From Streptomyces sp. NBC_01428 (lineage in GTDB: Bacteria; Actinomycetota; Actinomycetes; Streptomycetales; Streptomycetaceae): a DNA stretch of 64,000 nt. The stretch lies in assembly GCF_036231965.1 (NCBI RefSeq), contig NZ_CP109499.1:496001-560000 (forward strand). Reading direction: 5' to 3'. The notes below the pieces were generated by a model, which searched no databases, was not told the origin of the DNA, and saw nothing but the letters and a program-made list of their open reading frames with translations. The position numbers and the translations under genes are program-made. This document shows positions 1 through 7,531 of this stretch, piece by piece. Positions within the stretch are counted from its first letter, which is position 1; every line of letters starts with the position of its first letter.

Positions 1-856
1 GCAGGGCGAGGATCGGGCGGTCGACGTAGCGGCCGTCGTTGTCGGTGAGCAGGTGACGCAGTCGGGGCGACCAGTCGCGGTAGCGGTCCAGGAGGAGGGC
101 GCGGATGCCGTCCGTGTCCTGGATGGTCAGACCCGCGCCCGTGATCCAGTCGGCGGGCACGCGCTGGATGATGTAGACGCGGATGTGGTCGCCGCTGTTG
201 CGCTGGGCGAACAGGCCGCGGTCGCCGTCGGCCGCGGCGGCGCCGCCCTGGCCGACGAGTTCGGCGATGTCGGAATGCCGGTTCTCTACGTCGTGGAACC
301 ACGCTTCGAGGAAGCTGACGCCGCTGTACCGGGGGACGGCCGGGGAGATGGCGCGGCGCACCGTGGACCAGGCACCGTCGGCGCCGATGACGAGGTCGGC
401 CTCGGTCGTCGTGCCGTCGGCGAAGCACAGGTGGCGGGGGCCCTCCGCCGGACCGTCGACCGACCGCAGCCTATGGCCCCACCGCACGGTGCCGGGCTGG
501 AGGGAGTCGAGGAGGAGGTCGCGCAACCGGCCGCGGTCGATCTCCGGTTTGAAGCGGTCGCCCGCTTCGGGGGTGTGGTGGAAGAGGATCGTCGCGTCCG
601 CGTCCATCTGACGCATCTCCTGGCCCTCGGGGCGGGACAGCCGGAAGAACGCGTCCAGGAGGCCGGCCTCGCGCAGGGCGATCTGACCGTTGTCCTCGTG
701 CAGGTCGAGCGTTCCGCCCTGGTCCCGGGCGTCGGGTCCGCTCTCATGGTCGTAGACGGTGGCGGAGATGCCGTGCCGCTGAAGAATCCGGGCGCAGGTC
801 AGGCCGCCGGGACCGGCGCCGACGATGGCGATGCGGGGAGTCGGGGTGGTGTTCAT
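1..856 (-). CDS. FAD-dependent monooxygenase, TetX-like (C-terminus outside window)
   Basis: Class A flavoprotein hydroxylase using FAD and NAD(P)H, cytoplasmic. Translating the reverse strand gives 285 residues before the window edge. The N-terminal dinucleotide motif GAGPGG is at residues 13-18. A TetX-type block GGTLDLHEDNGQ is at 47-58, and the second FAD motif GADGAWS is at 158-164. The ATG at 856 has GGAG seven bases upstream; an in-frame ATG at 862 sits too close to it. The gene is divergent from a TetR regulator across about 200 bp. TetX homologues can inactivate tetracyclines, but most actinobacterial members have unknown substrates, so resistance should not be assumed. The C-terminal helix is not visible. 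Confidence 0.88.
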   Translation of the reverse strand, partial: MNTTPTPRIAIVGAGPGGLTCARILQRHGISATVYDHESGPDARDQGGTLDLHEDNGQIALREAGLLDAFFRLSRPEGQEMRQMDADATILFHHTPEAGDRFKPEIDRGRLRDLLLDSLQPGTVRWGHRLRSVDGPAEGPRHLCFADGTTTEADLVIGADGAWSTVRRAISPAVPRYSGVSFLEAWFHDVENRHSDIAELVGQGGAAAADGDRGLFAQRNSGDHIRVYIIQRVPADWITGAGLTIQDTDGIRALLLDRYRDWSPRLRHLLTDNDGRYVDRPILAL

Positions 857-1009
857 GATCATGCTCCGTTCGTCCCACCCGGGAAGGTGGCGCCGGGCGG
901 GCTGGACAGTGGCGTCCCTCCGGACAGGCCGGCGAGGGATGGCAATGGATGAGGATGCGGAGCGCGTTGGACAGCGGGCCGCGACCCCAGAAGAGCACAC
1001 CGACTCACT

Positions 1010-1028
1010 AAGTGCAACCGTGTCACTT
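1010..1028. promoter_or_regulatory. Inverted-repeat operator between monooxygenase and TetR gene
   Basis: AAGTG-N9-CACTT is a perfect 5-bp-arm inverted repeat, overlapped by a second small palindrome CACTAAGTG (1006-1014). It ends just before the -35 of the regulator gene. This position suits TetR autorepression and control of the divergent monooxygenase. Function is inferred from position and symmetry only. Confidence 0.55.
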
Positions 1029-1056
1029 TTGAAGTCGATCCACCTAAGGGTAGGAT
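1029..1056 (+). promoter_or_regulatory. Promoter of the TetR gene, probably leaderless transcript
   Basis: TTGAAG (1029-1034), a 16-bp spacer and TAGGAT (1051-1056) match the housekeeping consensus. The expected start of transcription, about seven bases after the -10, falls at or next to the ATG at 1063, so the mRNA may be leaderless. This is common in Streptomyces TetR genes. Confidence 0.5.
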
Positions 1057-1062
1057 GGAGAC

Positions 1063-1683
1063 ATGCCGGAGACAGAGACCTCCCCCACCGCCGCCGCTCC
1101 GATCGGGCGCCGTGAGCGCAAGAAGGCCGCCACCCGTCAGGCCATCGCCGACGCCGCCCTGCGCCTCTTCCTCGCACGCGGATACGACGACGTCGGCATC
1201 CGCGAGATCGCCGATGCCGCCGACGTGTCCACCACGACGCTGTTCAAGCACTTCCCGGTCAAGGAAGCCCTGGTCTTCGACGAGGAAGCCGACCAGGAGG
1301 CCCGGCTCCTCTCCGCCGTACGCGATCGCCCCGCCGGTCAGTCCGTCCCGGCGGCCCTGTGCGAGCACGCGCTGTGCCTCCGCCTGGCCACCGCGGACGG
1401 CGACGCCGAGTTCACCGCGTTCCTCGGCCTCGTCGACAGCACGCCGGCCCTACGCGACTACGTCCAGTCCATGTGGCTGCGTCACGCCGACGCCCTGGCC
1501 CGGGTCATCGCCGAGGAGAGCGGCCTGCCCCACGACGACCCCGCCTGCATCGCCCTGGCCCACTTCGCGCTCGAAGCCCCCCGCACCGCCCACGGCCGGG
1601 ACAACCCCCGCGAGGCCATCAGGCGCGCGTTCGCCCTGCTGGAGAACGGCTGGACGGCCATCGACTCCGGCGGCCACCAGTAG
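1063..1683 (+). CDS. TetR family transcriptional regulator
   Basis: 206 residues, normal for the family. The N-terminal three-helix DNA-binding domain covers about residues 18-70. The helix-turn-helix is at about 46-65 (IREIADAADVSTTTLFKHF), followed by the family-typical helix 4 motif. The rest is a poorly conserved ligand-binding core. The gene is divergent from the TetX-like monooxygenase and shares the 1010-1028 inverted repeat with it, so it most likely represses that gene and itself until an effector binds. The effector is unknown. Confidence 0.92.
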   Translation: MPETETSPTAAAPIGRRERKKAATRQAIADAALRLFLARGYDDVGIREIADAADVSTTTLFKHFPVKEALVFDEEADQEARLLSAVRDRPAGQSVPAALCEHALCLRLATADGDAEFTAFLGLVDSTPALRDYVQSMWLRHADALARVIAEESGLPHDDPACIALAHFALEAPRTAHGRDNPREAIRRAFALLENGWTAIDSGGHQ

Positions 1684-1712
1684 GGGCCGTGTCCGGTCTT
1701 CCGCCTCTGGGG

Positions 1713-2003
1713 TCAGCCCAGTTGGGACAGACCCTTCTGCAGATCCTCCGCGTTCATGACGGGGGCGAGTTCGAGCCGCGCGCCGAGGTTCATGAAGAAC
1801 GGCTCGGCGATCAACGGTATTTCACTGGTGTCCTGCATGTCGAAGACCATGAAACAGGCCCGGTTTCCGTCGATGGTGGTGAAGTAGGTCGCCTCCGGCT
1901 TGAGGTGCTCCATCGTCTCCCGCATCAGCTCCGCGAGCTTGCCGCTGCTGATCAGCTCGTTGGCCTTCTCCGTGTCCATGGTCGCCCTGAGCATGACGCG
2001 CAT
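1713..2003 (-). CDS. Small conserved protein, possible dimeric alpha-beta barrel
   Basis: 96 residues starting MRVMLRATMDTEKAN. The ATG at 2003 has GAAGG eight bases upstream; a longer reading to 2048 has no such site. The protein is soluble without a signal peptide. Its pattern (beta strand, helix with SSGKLAELM, then YFTTIDGNRACFMVFDMQD) suits a ferredoxin-like or dimeric barrel fold of the DUF3303 type, but I am not certain of the family. It converges on the TetR gene, whose stop is 29 bp away. No catalytic residues are recognisable. Confidence 0.75.
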   Translation of the reverse strand: MRVMLRATMDTEKANELISSGKLAELMRETMEHLKPEATYFTTIDGNRACFMVFDMQDTSEIPLIAEPFFMNLGARLELAPVMNAEDLQKGLSQLG

Positions 2004-2190
2004 CGCACTCACCTTCTCGCCTGGTCGACACACGCATAGGCACATCAACGTGCACTTTTAGGCTATGCCGCTTGCCACTTGCGCGCCCTTCGGCACCCGG
2101 GCTCCGACCGTGCGGCGACGATCACGCACGGCGGATCACGGCAACTCCCGCCCTGGCGAGGAGCGTTGGCGTGGCCGGCGTCCCGGCGCC

Positions 2191-3078
2191 TCAGGGCCTG
2201 ACCATGCGGTCCTGTTCCACCAGGGGCGCGCCGTCGTGCCACGGCAGCACCTTGCCGAAGCGGATCAGTTCGCCGTACAGAGGGGGATCCACCCGCTCGG
2301 CGAAGACCAGGTCGAGCAGGGCCCCGGCCGCCCGGGCGGGCGACTGCGCCTGGCTGTAGTCGCTGAACCAGGGGCGCGAGGTCGCGGTGTCGACCATGCC
2401 GGGGCATACGGCCGCGATCAGGATCCCGGCCGCGAGGTCGCGCTCCCGGCGCTCGGCGGCGACACCGCGCACGGCCGCGACCTGGGCCACCTTCGAGGGC
2501 ACGTTCAGCCAGACCGGCCAGCCGGCCTCCTGCGCGGTCCCGGCGTGGACGGCGCTGCGCCAGGACTCGACGGCGTACTCGACCTGGTCGAGGCTCGCGC
2601 CGTCGAACAGAGGGTGCAGCCGCGGATCGAGGTGGCCGAGTGTGCCCAGGCTGCTGGCCACCACGAGCATCCTGCCGCCCGGACGCAGGACGGGGGCGAA
2701 GGAGCGCAGGATCGCGTGCGTGGCGGTGTTGGAGACGTCGATGAACTCGTCGGCGCGTTCGGCCTGGGACTCCTCGGGCAGGACGCGGGCGACCGCGTTG
2801 GACAGGACGACGTCGACCCCGCCGTGGCGGGCCCGGAGGTCTTCGGCGAGACGGGCGACGGCGTCGGTGTCCGTGACGTCCAGGATCCGGCCCTCCACGC
2901 GGGCGCGGGTACCGGGAAGCTCCGCGACCTCGCGGGCGGCGTCCGCCACCCGTCGGCCGTCCCGGCCGGTGGGCAGGACCAGGTCGCCGGGGCTCATGCG
3001 GGCGGCCAGTCCTTCGACGAGGGCGCGGCCGAGTCCTTGGTTGGCGCCCGTGACGAGGGCGATGCGAGAAGCGTTCAT
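2191..3078 (-). CDS. SDR-family protein, carbonyl-reductase type, catalytic Tyr missing
   Basis: 295 residues with an NAD(P)-binding Rossmann fold. TGANQGLG at residues 10-17 is the cofactor glycine motif of carbonyl-reductase-like (complex) SDRs, and an active-site Ser lies in the VVASSLG strand (142-143). The expected Y-x-x-x-K reads N192-VPS-K196, so Asn replaces the catalytic Tyr while Lys is kept. The long insert between Ser and Lys matches human-CBR1-like members. It may be catalytically altered or a binding or regulatory protein. GGAGG lies one base before the ATG at 3078, an unusually short spacing. The divergent LysR gene 70 bp away is the likely regulator. Confidence 0.85.
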   Translation of the reverse strand: MNASRIALVTGANQGLGRALVEGLAARMSPGDLVLPTGRDGRRVADAAREVAELPGTRARVEGRILDVTDTDAVARLAEDLRARHGGVDVVLSNAVARVLPEESQAERADEFIDVSNTATHAILRSFAPVLRPGGRMLVVASSLGTLGHLDPRLHPLFDGASLDQVEYAVESWRSAVHAGTAQEAGWPVWLNVPSKVAQVAAVRGVAAERRERDLAAGILIAAVCPGMVDTATSRPWFSDYSQAQSPARAAGALLDLVFAERVDPPLYGELIRFGKVLPWHDGAPLVEQDRMVRP

Positions 3079-3131
3079 GCCTCCACGCTAGAAACCCGCG
3101 GCCTATGCGTCCAACGAGAGTTGAGCATGGC

Positions 3132-3137
3132 TAGTAT
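3132..3137 (+). promoter_or_regulatory. Candidate -10 box of the LysR gene in the divergent intergenic region
   Basis: TAGTAT lies 11 bp before the ATG at 3149 and would give a nearly leaderless transcript. No good -35 is visible, as expected for an autoregulated LysR promoter. The surrounding 3121-3140 stretch has loose dyad symmetry (GCAT...ATGC) around CTAG and could be the LysR site shared with the SDR gene. Confidence 0.35.
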
Positions 3138-3148
3138 GCGTGAACGTC

Positions 3149-4090
3149 ATGGACTTCACGGATGTGTCACTCACCGCGCTGCGGGTCTTCCGCGCGGTCG
3201 CCGAGCAGGGAACGTTCACCTCGGCCGCCGCGTCGCTGGGTTACACCCAGTCGGCCGTGTCCCGGCAGATCGCAGCGATCGAGCGGGCCGCCGACGCCGA
3301 GCTGCTGGAGCGGCGGCGTGACGGCGTGCGGCTCACCGCCGCAGGCCGGATCGTCATGCGCCGCGCGACCGTCGTGCTCGACGAGATCGAGGCGACCGCC
3401 AGGGAGTTGTCCGGTCTGCCCGAGCAGTCGGGGACGGTCCGCCTGGGGTGGCTCCCGAGCGCCGGAGCCGTACTGCTGCCGCTGGCGCTGACCGCGCTGC
3501 GGACGACGGATCCCGGGCTGCGTGTGGTCGGCAGGGAAGGCACGACTCCCTCCCTCGTCCGTGCCGTGCGGGCCGGCAGCCTGGATCTGGCCCTGCTCGC
3601 GTCCGCCCCGCCGTTCCGGCCGCCGGACGCCGAGTCGCCGCCGCTCGCGGTGCAGACCCTCACCGAGCGTCCCCTGTGTCTGGCGGTGCCCGCCACGCAC
3701 CCGCTCGCCCGGGCCGACGCCGTCGACGTGGCCGACCTGCGCGGTCAGCGGTGGATCGCCGGCACCTCCTCGGGAGAGGACCGGCTCCTCGGCGTCTGGC
3801 CGGGCCTGGACGAGCGGCCCGAGATCGCCCACACCGCACGCGACTGGCTCGCCAAGCTGCATCTCGTGGCCGCCGGCTTCGGCCTGACGACCGTGCCCGC
3901 CACCCTCGCCTCCGCCGCTCCGCCGGGAGTCCGTGTGCTCCCCGTGCGCGGAGGCCCCCAGGAGACGCGGCGCCTGTTCCTGGCCCGTCTCCCCCACCCG
4001 CCGGCCGACCCGGTCACCCGGGTGGCGGCCGCCCTGCGCGCGGCGGCCCTGGAGGCCGACGCGCCCGCGCCGTCACTGCCGCCTTCGTGA
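3149..4090 (+). CDS. LysR family transcriptional regulator
   Basis: 313 residues from the ATG at 3149; an in-frame GTG at 3140 is possible but would fall upstream of the inferred transcription start. The N-terminal winged helix-turn-helix (about residues 5-62) contains AAASLGYTQSAVSRQIAAIE, the LysR recognition region. It is followed by the linker helix and a periplasmic-binding-protein-like effector domain (about 88-295). The gene is divergent from the SDR gene, the usual arrangement of a LysR regulator and its target. The effector is unknown. Confidence 0.92.
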   Translation: MDFTDVSLTALRVFRAVAEQGTFTSAAASLGYTQSAVSRQIAAIERAADAELLERRRDGVRLTAAGRIVMRRATVVLDEIEATARELSGLPEQSGTVRLGWLPSAGAVLLPLALTALRTTDPGLRVVGREGTTPSLVRAVRAGSLDLALLASAPPFRPPDAESPPLAVQTLTERPLCLAVPATHPLARADAVDVADLRGQRWIAGTSSGEDRLLGVWPGLDERPEIAHTARDWLAKLHLVAAGFGLTTVPATLASAAPPGVRVLPVRGGPQETRRLFLARLPHPPADPVTRVAAALRAAALEADAPAPSLPPS

Positions 4091-4099
4091 CGACGTCAC
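4087..4099 (+). terminator. Weak hairpin at the end of the LysR gene
   Basis: GTGAC-GAC-GTCAC overlaps the LysR stop codon. A second pairing, CACGGCC with GGCCGTG, follows 28 bp apart in the gap before the convergent zinc-ribbon gene. There is no U-tract, so termination is only suggested. Confidence 0.3.
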
Positions 4100-4151
4100 A
4101 CGGCCCGCGCTGCGCTCCCGTCAGAGGCGGCGCGGCCGTGCGGGCCGCCCG

Positions 4152-4361
4152 TCAGTGATGCCGGCGCCCGCCCCGGTTCTCGAACTCCCGCCGGACCCCG
4201 GCACCGTCGTCCACGACCAGTCCGGCACTGTCCGGTATCTCGAGCACCCCGGCGCAGTGCTCGCACAGCATGGGACCGCTCGCGGACGGGATCGCGGGCC
4301 TGCTCCCGCAAGCCCTGCAGACGCCCGTCCCCCGGCCGTCGTCGGTCTCTCGCACATCCAT
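4152..4361 (-). CDS. Small zinc-ribbon protein (69 aa)
   Basis: Starts MDVRETDDGRGTG. Two knuckles, CRAC and CEHC, are separated by about 15 residues (GSRPAIPSASGPML between them), the spacing of a four-Cys zinc ribbon. A basic C-terminal tail ends in RGGRRHH. The ATG at 4361 has GGAGGGAG upstream, which rules against the longer open reading to 4577. I recognise no named family. Small zinc ribbons of this kind are often nucleic-acid or protein adaptors. It converges with the LysR gene and diverges from polyphosphate kinase. Confidence 0.72.
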   Translation of the reverse strand: MDVRETDDGRGTGVCRACGSRPAIPSASGPMLCEHCAGVLEIPDSAGLVVDDGAGVRREFENRGGRRHH

Positions 4362-4609
4362 CACTGCACTCCCTCCGAGTGGGCGACGCGGCGGCTCCGC
4401 TCGCCCGCAGGCCGAGTTCCCAGAAGGGCCGGGACTACCCACGTCGGGCATGCTGAGAGGCAGGACCGTGAGTCCCCGTCGCCGTGCGAGCCCCCTCCGG
4501 CCATCCGCCGCGGAGGCGGGCGTGAGGTGCGGCTTTCTGGGAACCACACACGGCGTGCACCGAACGCGGATCCGCACGGATCACGCAGGACCGGGCCGAG
4601 AGGTGAGCG

Positions 4610-5572
4610 ATGGACGAGGCTCAGAGATCGCTGCTGGACGGGTTGACGATCGACGCGAGCAGTCCCGAACAGCCCGTCCTCCTGGACGAGGCGGGCCGTC
4701 CGCTCGCGACGTGGCGGGAGAACTACCCCTACGACCGCCGGGTCCGGCGCAAGGAGTACGACCGGCAGAAGCGCATCCTGCAGATCGAGCTGCTCAAGCT
4801 GCAGCGTTGGGCCAAGGACACCGGCGCCCGCGTGGTCGTCGTCTGCGAGGGGCGGGACGCGGCGGGCAAAGGGGGAACGATCCAGCGCTTCACCGAACGC
4901 CTCAACCCTCGCAGCGCGCGCATCGTCGCCCTGGACAAGCCCACCGAACGTGAAGCCGGACAGTGGTACTTCCAGCGCTACGCCGCGCATCTGCCGGCAC
5001 CGGGTGAGCTCGTCTTCTTCGACCGCTCCTGGTACAACCGTGCCGGGGTCGAGCGCGTCATGGGCTACTGCACGAACGACCAGTACGACCTGTTCCTGCG
5101 GCAGTGTCCCGCCTTCGAGGCGATGCTCGTCGAGGACGGGATCATCCTGGTGAAGTTCTGGTTCTCCGTCTCGCGCGCCGAGCAGCGCACCCGATTCGCC
5201 ATCCGTCAGGTGGACCCCGTCCGGCAGTGGAAGCTCTCTCCCACCGACCTCGACTCCCTGGACCGCTGGGACGAGTACACCCTCGCGAAGATCGAGATGT
5301 TCCGCGCCACGGACACCGAGCACGCCCCGTGGACCGTGGTGAAGAGCAACGACAAGCGCCGAGCCCGTCTGGAGTCCATGCGCAGCCTTCTCGCCCGCAT
5401 CGACTACACCAACAAGGACACCGAGGCGGTCGGAACACCGGACCCGCTCGTCATCGGCCCGGCCTACACCCTCCTCGAACCCGGCGAGGAGGACACCGCG
5501 CTCTCCCCGACGCCCCTGGCCGGTCACACCGACGGACCGGGACACCACCCGGTGGCGGACCGACGGGCGTGA
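4610..5572 (+). CDS. ppk2: Polyphosphate kinase 2
   Basis: 320 residues. PPK2 transfers phosphate between polyphosphate and nucleotides, usually using polyphosphate to make GTP or ATP from the diphosphate. Walker A is GRDAAGKGG at residues 81-89, and the family lid/Walker B signature FFDRSWYNRAGVE starts at about 136. Further PPK2 blocks (QWYFQRY, FWFSVSRAEQ, EYTLAK, VVKSNDKRRAR) follow in the usual order. Length matches one-domain class I PPK2. About 45 residues at the C-terminus are unconserved. The nearest upstream base context is GAGAGGTGAGCG before the ATG. Confidence 0.95.
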   Translation: MDEAQRSLLDGLTIDASSPEQPVLLDEAGRPLATWRENYPYDRRVRRKEYDRQKRILQIELLKLQRWAKDTGARVVVVCEGRDAAGKGGTIQRFTERLNPRSARIVALDKPTEREAGQWYFQRYAAHLPAPGELVFFDRSWYNRAGVERVMGYCTNDQYDLFLRQCPAFEAMLVEDGIILVKFWFSVSRAEQRTRFAIRQVDPVRQWKLSPTDLDSLDRWDEYTLAKIEMFRATDTEHAPWTVVKSNDKRRARLESMRSLLARIDYTNKDTEAVGTPDPLVIGPAYTLLEPGEEDTALSPTPLAGHTDGPGHHPVADRRA

Positions 5573-5587
5573 GCCGCGGGGGACGCC

Positions 5588-7531
5588 TCACCCGCCGGCC
5601 GACCGGACCCGTTCCCGCGCCGTCCTCAGCGCCAACGGTGTCGCCGCCGCCCAGGCCTGCGGCGAGCAGCTGTGCGGATAGGGGACGGGACGCGGGGTGG
5701 TGGCGCGGTCGTAGCCCGCGATGACCTCGGGGAGGCGATGGCCGTGGTGGGCGGCCGCGGCGACGAGGCCGCCGGTCACGGTGTCGAGTTCGCGGGCCAG
5801 CCCGTAGCGTGCCAGGCCCAGGGCGATCACGGCGTTGTCGTGCGGCCAGGCACTGCCGCGGTGATACGAGAGCGGGTGGTAGGGCTGCTGGTCCGCGGCG
5901 AGCGTGCGGATCGCCCAGCCGGAGAAGAAGTCGGGCTCCAACAGCCTTCGGCCGACGCGCTGAGCGTGGGGGGTGTCGAGGATGCCCGACCACAGGAGGT
6001 GGCCGGCGTCCGACGCCAGTGCGTCGGCCCGGCGCCCGTGGCCGTCGAGCGCGAGGGCCGGGAAGTCCGCTTCGGGCATCCAGAAGTCCGTGTGGAACCG
6101 GTCGCGCAGGTCGGCGGCGGTCTTGTCGAGGCGCTCCGCGAGAGACGCGTCCTTCCATACGTCGCGGGCGAGCCGGGCCGTTCGCAGCAGCGCGTCGTAC
6201 GCGTAGCCCTGGGCTTCGCAGACGGCGACGGGGCCCTCCGCCTGGGTGCCGTCGGCGAAGCAGATGGCACCTTCGGAGTCTTTCCAGTTCTGGTTGACCA
6301 GGCCGCCGGGGTCCGGCTGGTAGACCAGGTATCCGTGGGTGTCCAGGCCGCCGTCGGTGTGCATCCACTCCACCGCACGGCGGGCGTGGTTCTCCAGCCG
6401 GCGGGCGAGGGAGGCGTCGCCGGTCGCCTCGTAGTGGGCGTGCAGGAGGACCAGGAAGAGCGGGGTGGCGTCCACCGCTCCGTAGTAGCGGCCGTACGGG
6501 ACCTGGCGGAAGTGGGCGAGTTCTCCGTGGCGGGTTTCGTGGACGATGCGGCCGGGCTGTTCGCCGCTGAAGGCGTCGTGGCGGCGGCCCTGCGTGGCGG
6601 CGAGGGCGCTGAGGGTCGCGGCGGCCGTGTCCGGGCGGTACGGCAGCAGGAAGTACGAGGTGAGCAGGGAGTCACGGCCGAAGAGGGTGAGGAACCAGGG
6701 GATGCCGGCCGCGGGGACGTGGACCGTTTCGCCGTCGAGGCCGGTGGCGGAGATGGTCAGCAGGTCGATGTCGGCGAGTCCGCGCTCGCAGGCGCGCCCC
6801 AGATCGTCGGTTGCCGGGGCGGCCTCGGTCCGGGACGCGGGGGAGGTCGAGTGCCGTGGTGCCGCCGGTGGTTGGGGTGCCATGCCGTGGGGATGGGCGC
6901 GCACGGTGAGGTGGAGTTCGGCCTGCCCGTGTGCTTCGAGGGGCAGGTTCCAGCGCAGGACCCTGGCGGTGGAGGGGCCCGCGGCCTGCGCGGCTTCCGT
7001 GGCGTCCGGTGCTGGACGGCAGGTGAGCGCGGTGTGCGACTGCCAGTCGGCTCGCCGGTAGGTGAACAGCACGCCCGTGTCCGTGGCGGCGGAGTGGCGT
7101 TCGGCGTCGGGCTTCGGGTAGCGCCGGTCGTCGGCACGCAGTTCGAAGAGGTCGGCGAAGTCGGCGTCCACGACGAGTTCCAGGACCGCCGTCACCGCTT
7201 CGGGACGGTTGCTGACCAGCCGCACGTGTTCGGTGAACACGCCTGCGGAGACGCTCTGTTGACGGAAGACGGTGTACGCGGCGGGTTGGTCCCGCGTGCC
7301 GGGAGGGGTGAGGACGCACGCTGCCGTGGCGTCGTCCTGGACCTCGGCGGGCACCAGGATGCCGGGTGCGTTGCCGTCGACGGTGAGCTGCCAGCGGCTG
7401 AGGTGGCGGGCGTCGCGCAGGAACAGGCCGTCGGGCAGGGTGCCGGGGGTCGCGTTGATGCCGCCGTCGGCGTCGAGGTGGGCGAAGGTGGCGTCGCGTA
7501 CGAGCTGTACGTGGTGGCCGGCCGTGGTCAC
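5588..7531 (-). CDS. Glycogen-debranching-type / amylo-alpha-1,6-glucosidase-like glycosidase
   Basis: 647 residues from the GTG at 7531 (AGGAG eight bases upstream); the stop of the upstream gene overlaps the start as GTGA. The N-terminal beta-sandwich domain carries DGLFLRDARHLSRWQL (about 35-50), typical of glycogen-debranching N-terminal domains. The C-terminal six-hairpin toroid starts near GIPWFLTLFGRDS (276-288). No signal peptide is present, so it acts in the cytoplasm. It is last in a four-gene operon with an MGH1-like glycosidase, a sugar isomerase and a dehydrogenase. The true substrate may be an imported oligosaccharide or glycoside rather than glycogen. It ends 15 bp from the convergent ppk2 stop. 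Confidence 0.88.
   Translation of the reverse strand: MTTAGHHVQLVRDATFAHLDADGGINATPGTLPDGLFLRDARHLSRWQLTVDGNAPGILVPAEVQDDATAACVLTPPGTRDQPAAYTVFRQQSVSAGVFTEHVRLVSNRPEAVTAVLELVVDADFADLFELRADDRRYPKPDAERHSAATDTGVLFTYRRADWQSHTALTCRPAPDATEAAQAAGPSTARVLRWNLPLEAHGQAELHLTVRAHPHGMAPQPPAAPRHSTSPASRTEAAPATDDLGRACERGLADIDLLTISATGLDGETVHVPAAGIPWFLTLFGRDSLLTSYFLLPYRPDTAAATLSALAATQGRRHDAFSGEQPGRIVHETRHGELAHFRQVPYGRYYGAVDATPLFLVLLHAHYEATGDASLARRLENHARRAVEWMHTDGGLDTHGYLVYQPDPGGLVNQNWKDSEGAICFADGTQAEGPVAVCEAQGYAYDALLRTARLARDVWKDASLAERLDKTAADLRDRFHTDFWMPEADFPALALDGHGRRADALASDAGHLLWSGILDTPHAQRVGRRLLEPDFFSGWAIRTLAADQQPYHPLSYHRGSAWPHDNAVIALGLARYGLARELDTVTGGLVAAAAHHGHRLPEVIAGYDRATTPRPVPYPHSCSPQAWAAATPLALRTARERVRSAGG

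Noticed and set aside
1..856. Calling the monooxygenase a tetracycline resistance gene
   Set aside because: The fold and TetX-type block are clear, but many actinobacterial homologues act on other aromatics, and the substrate-binding C-terminus is outside the window.
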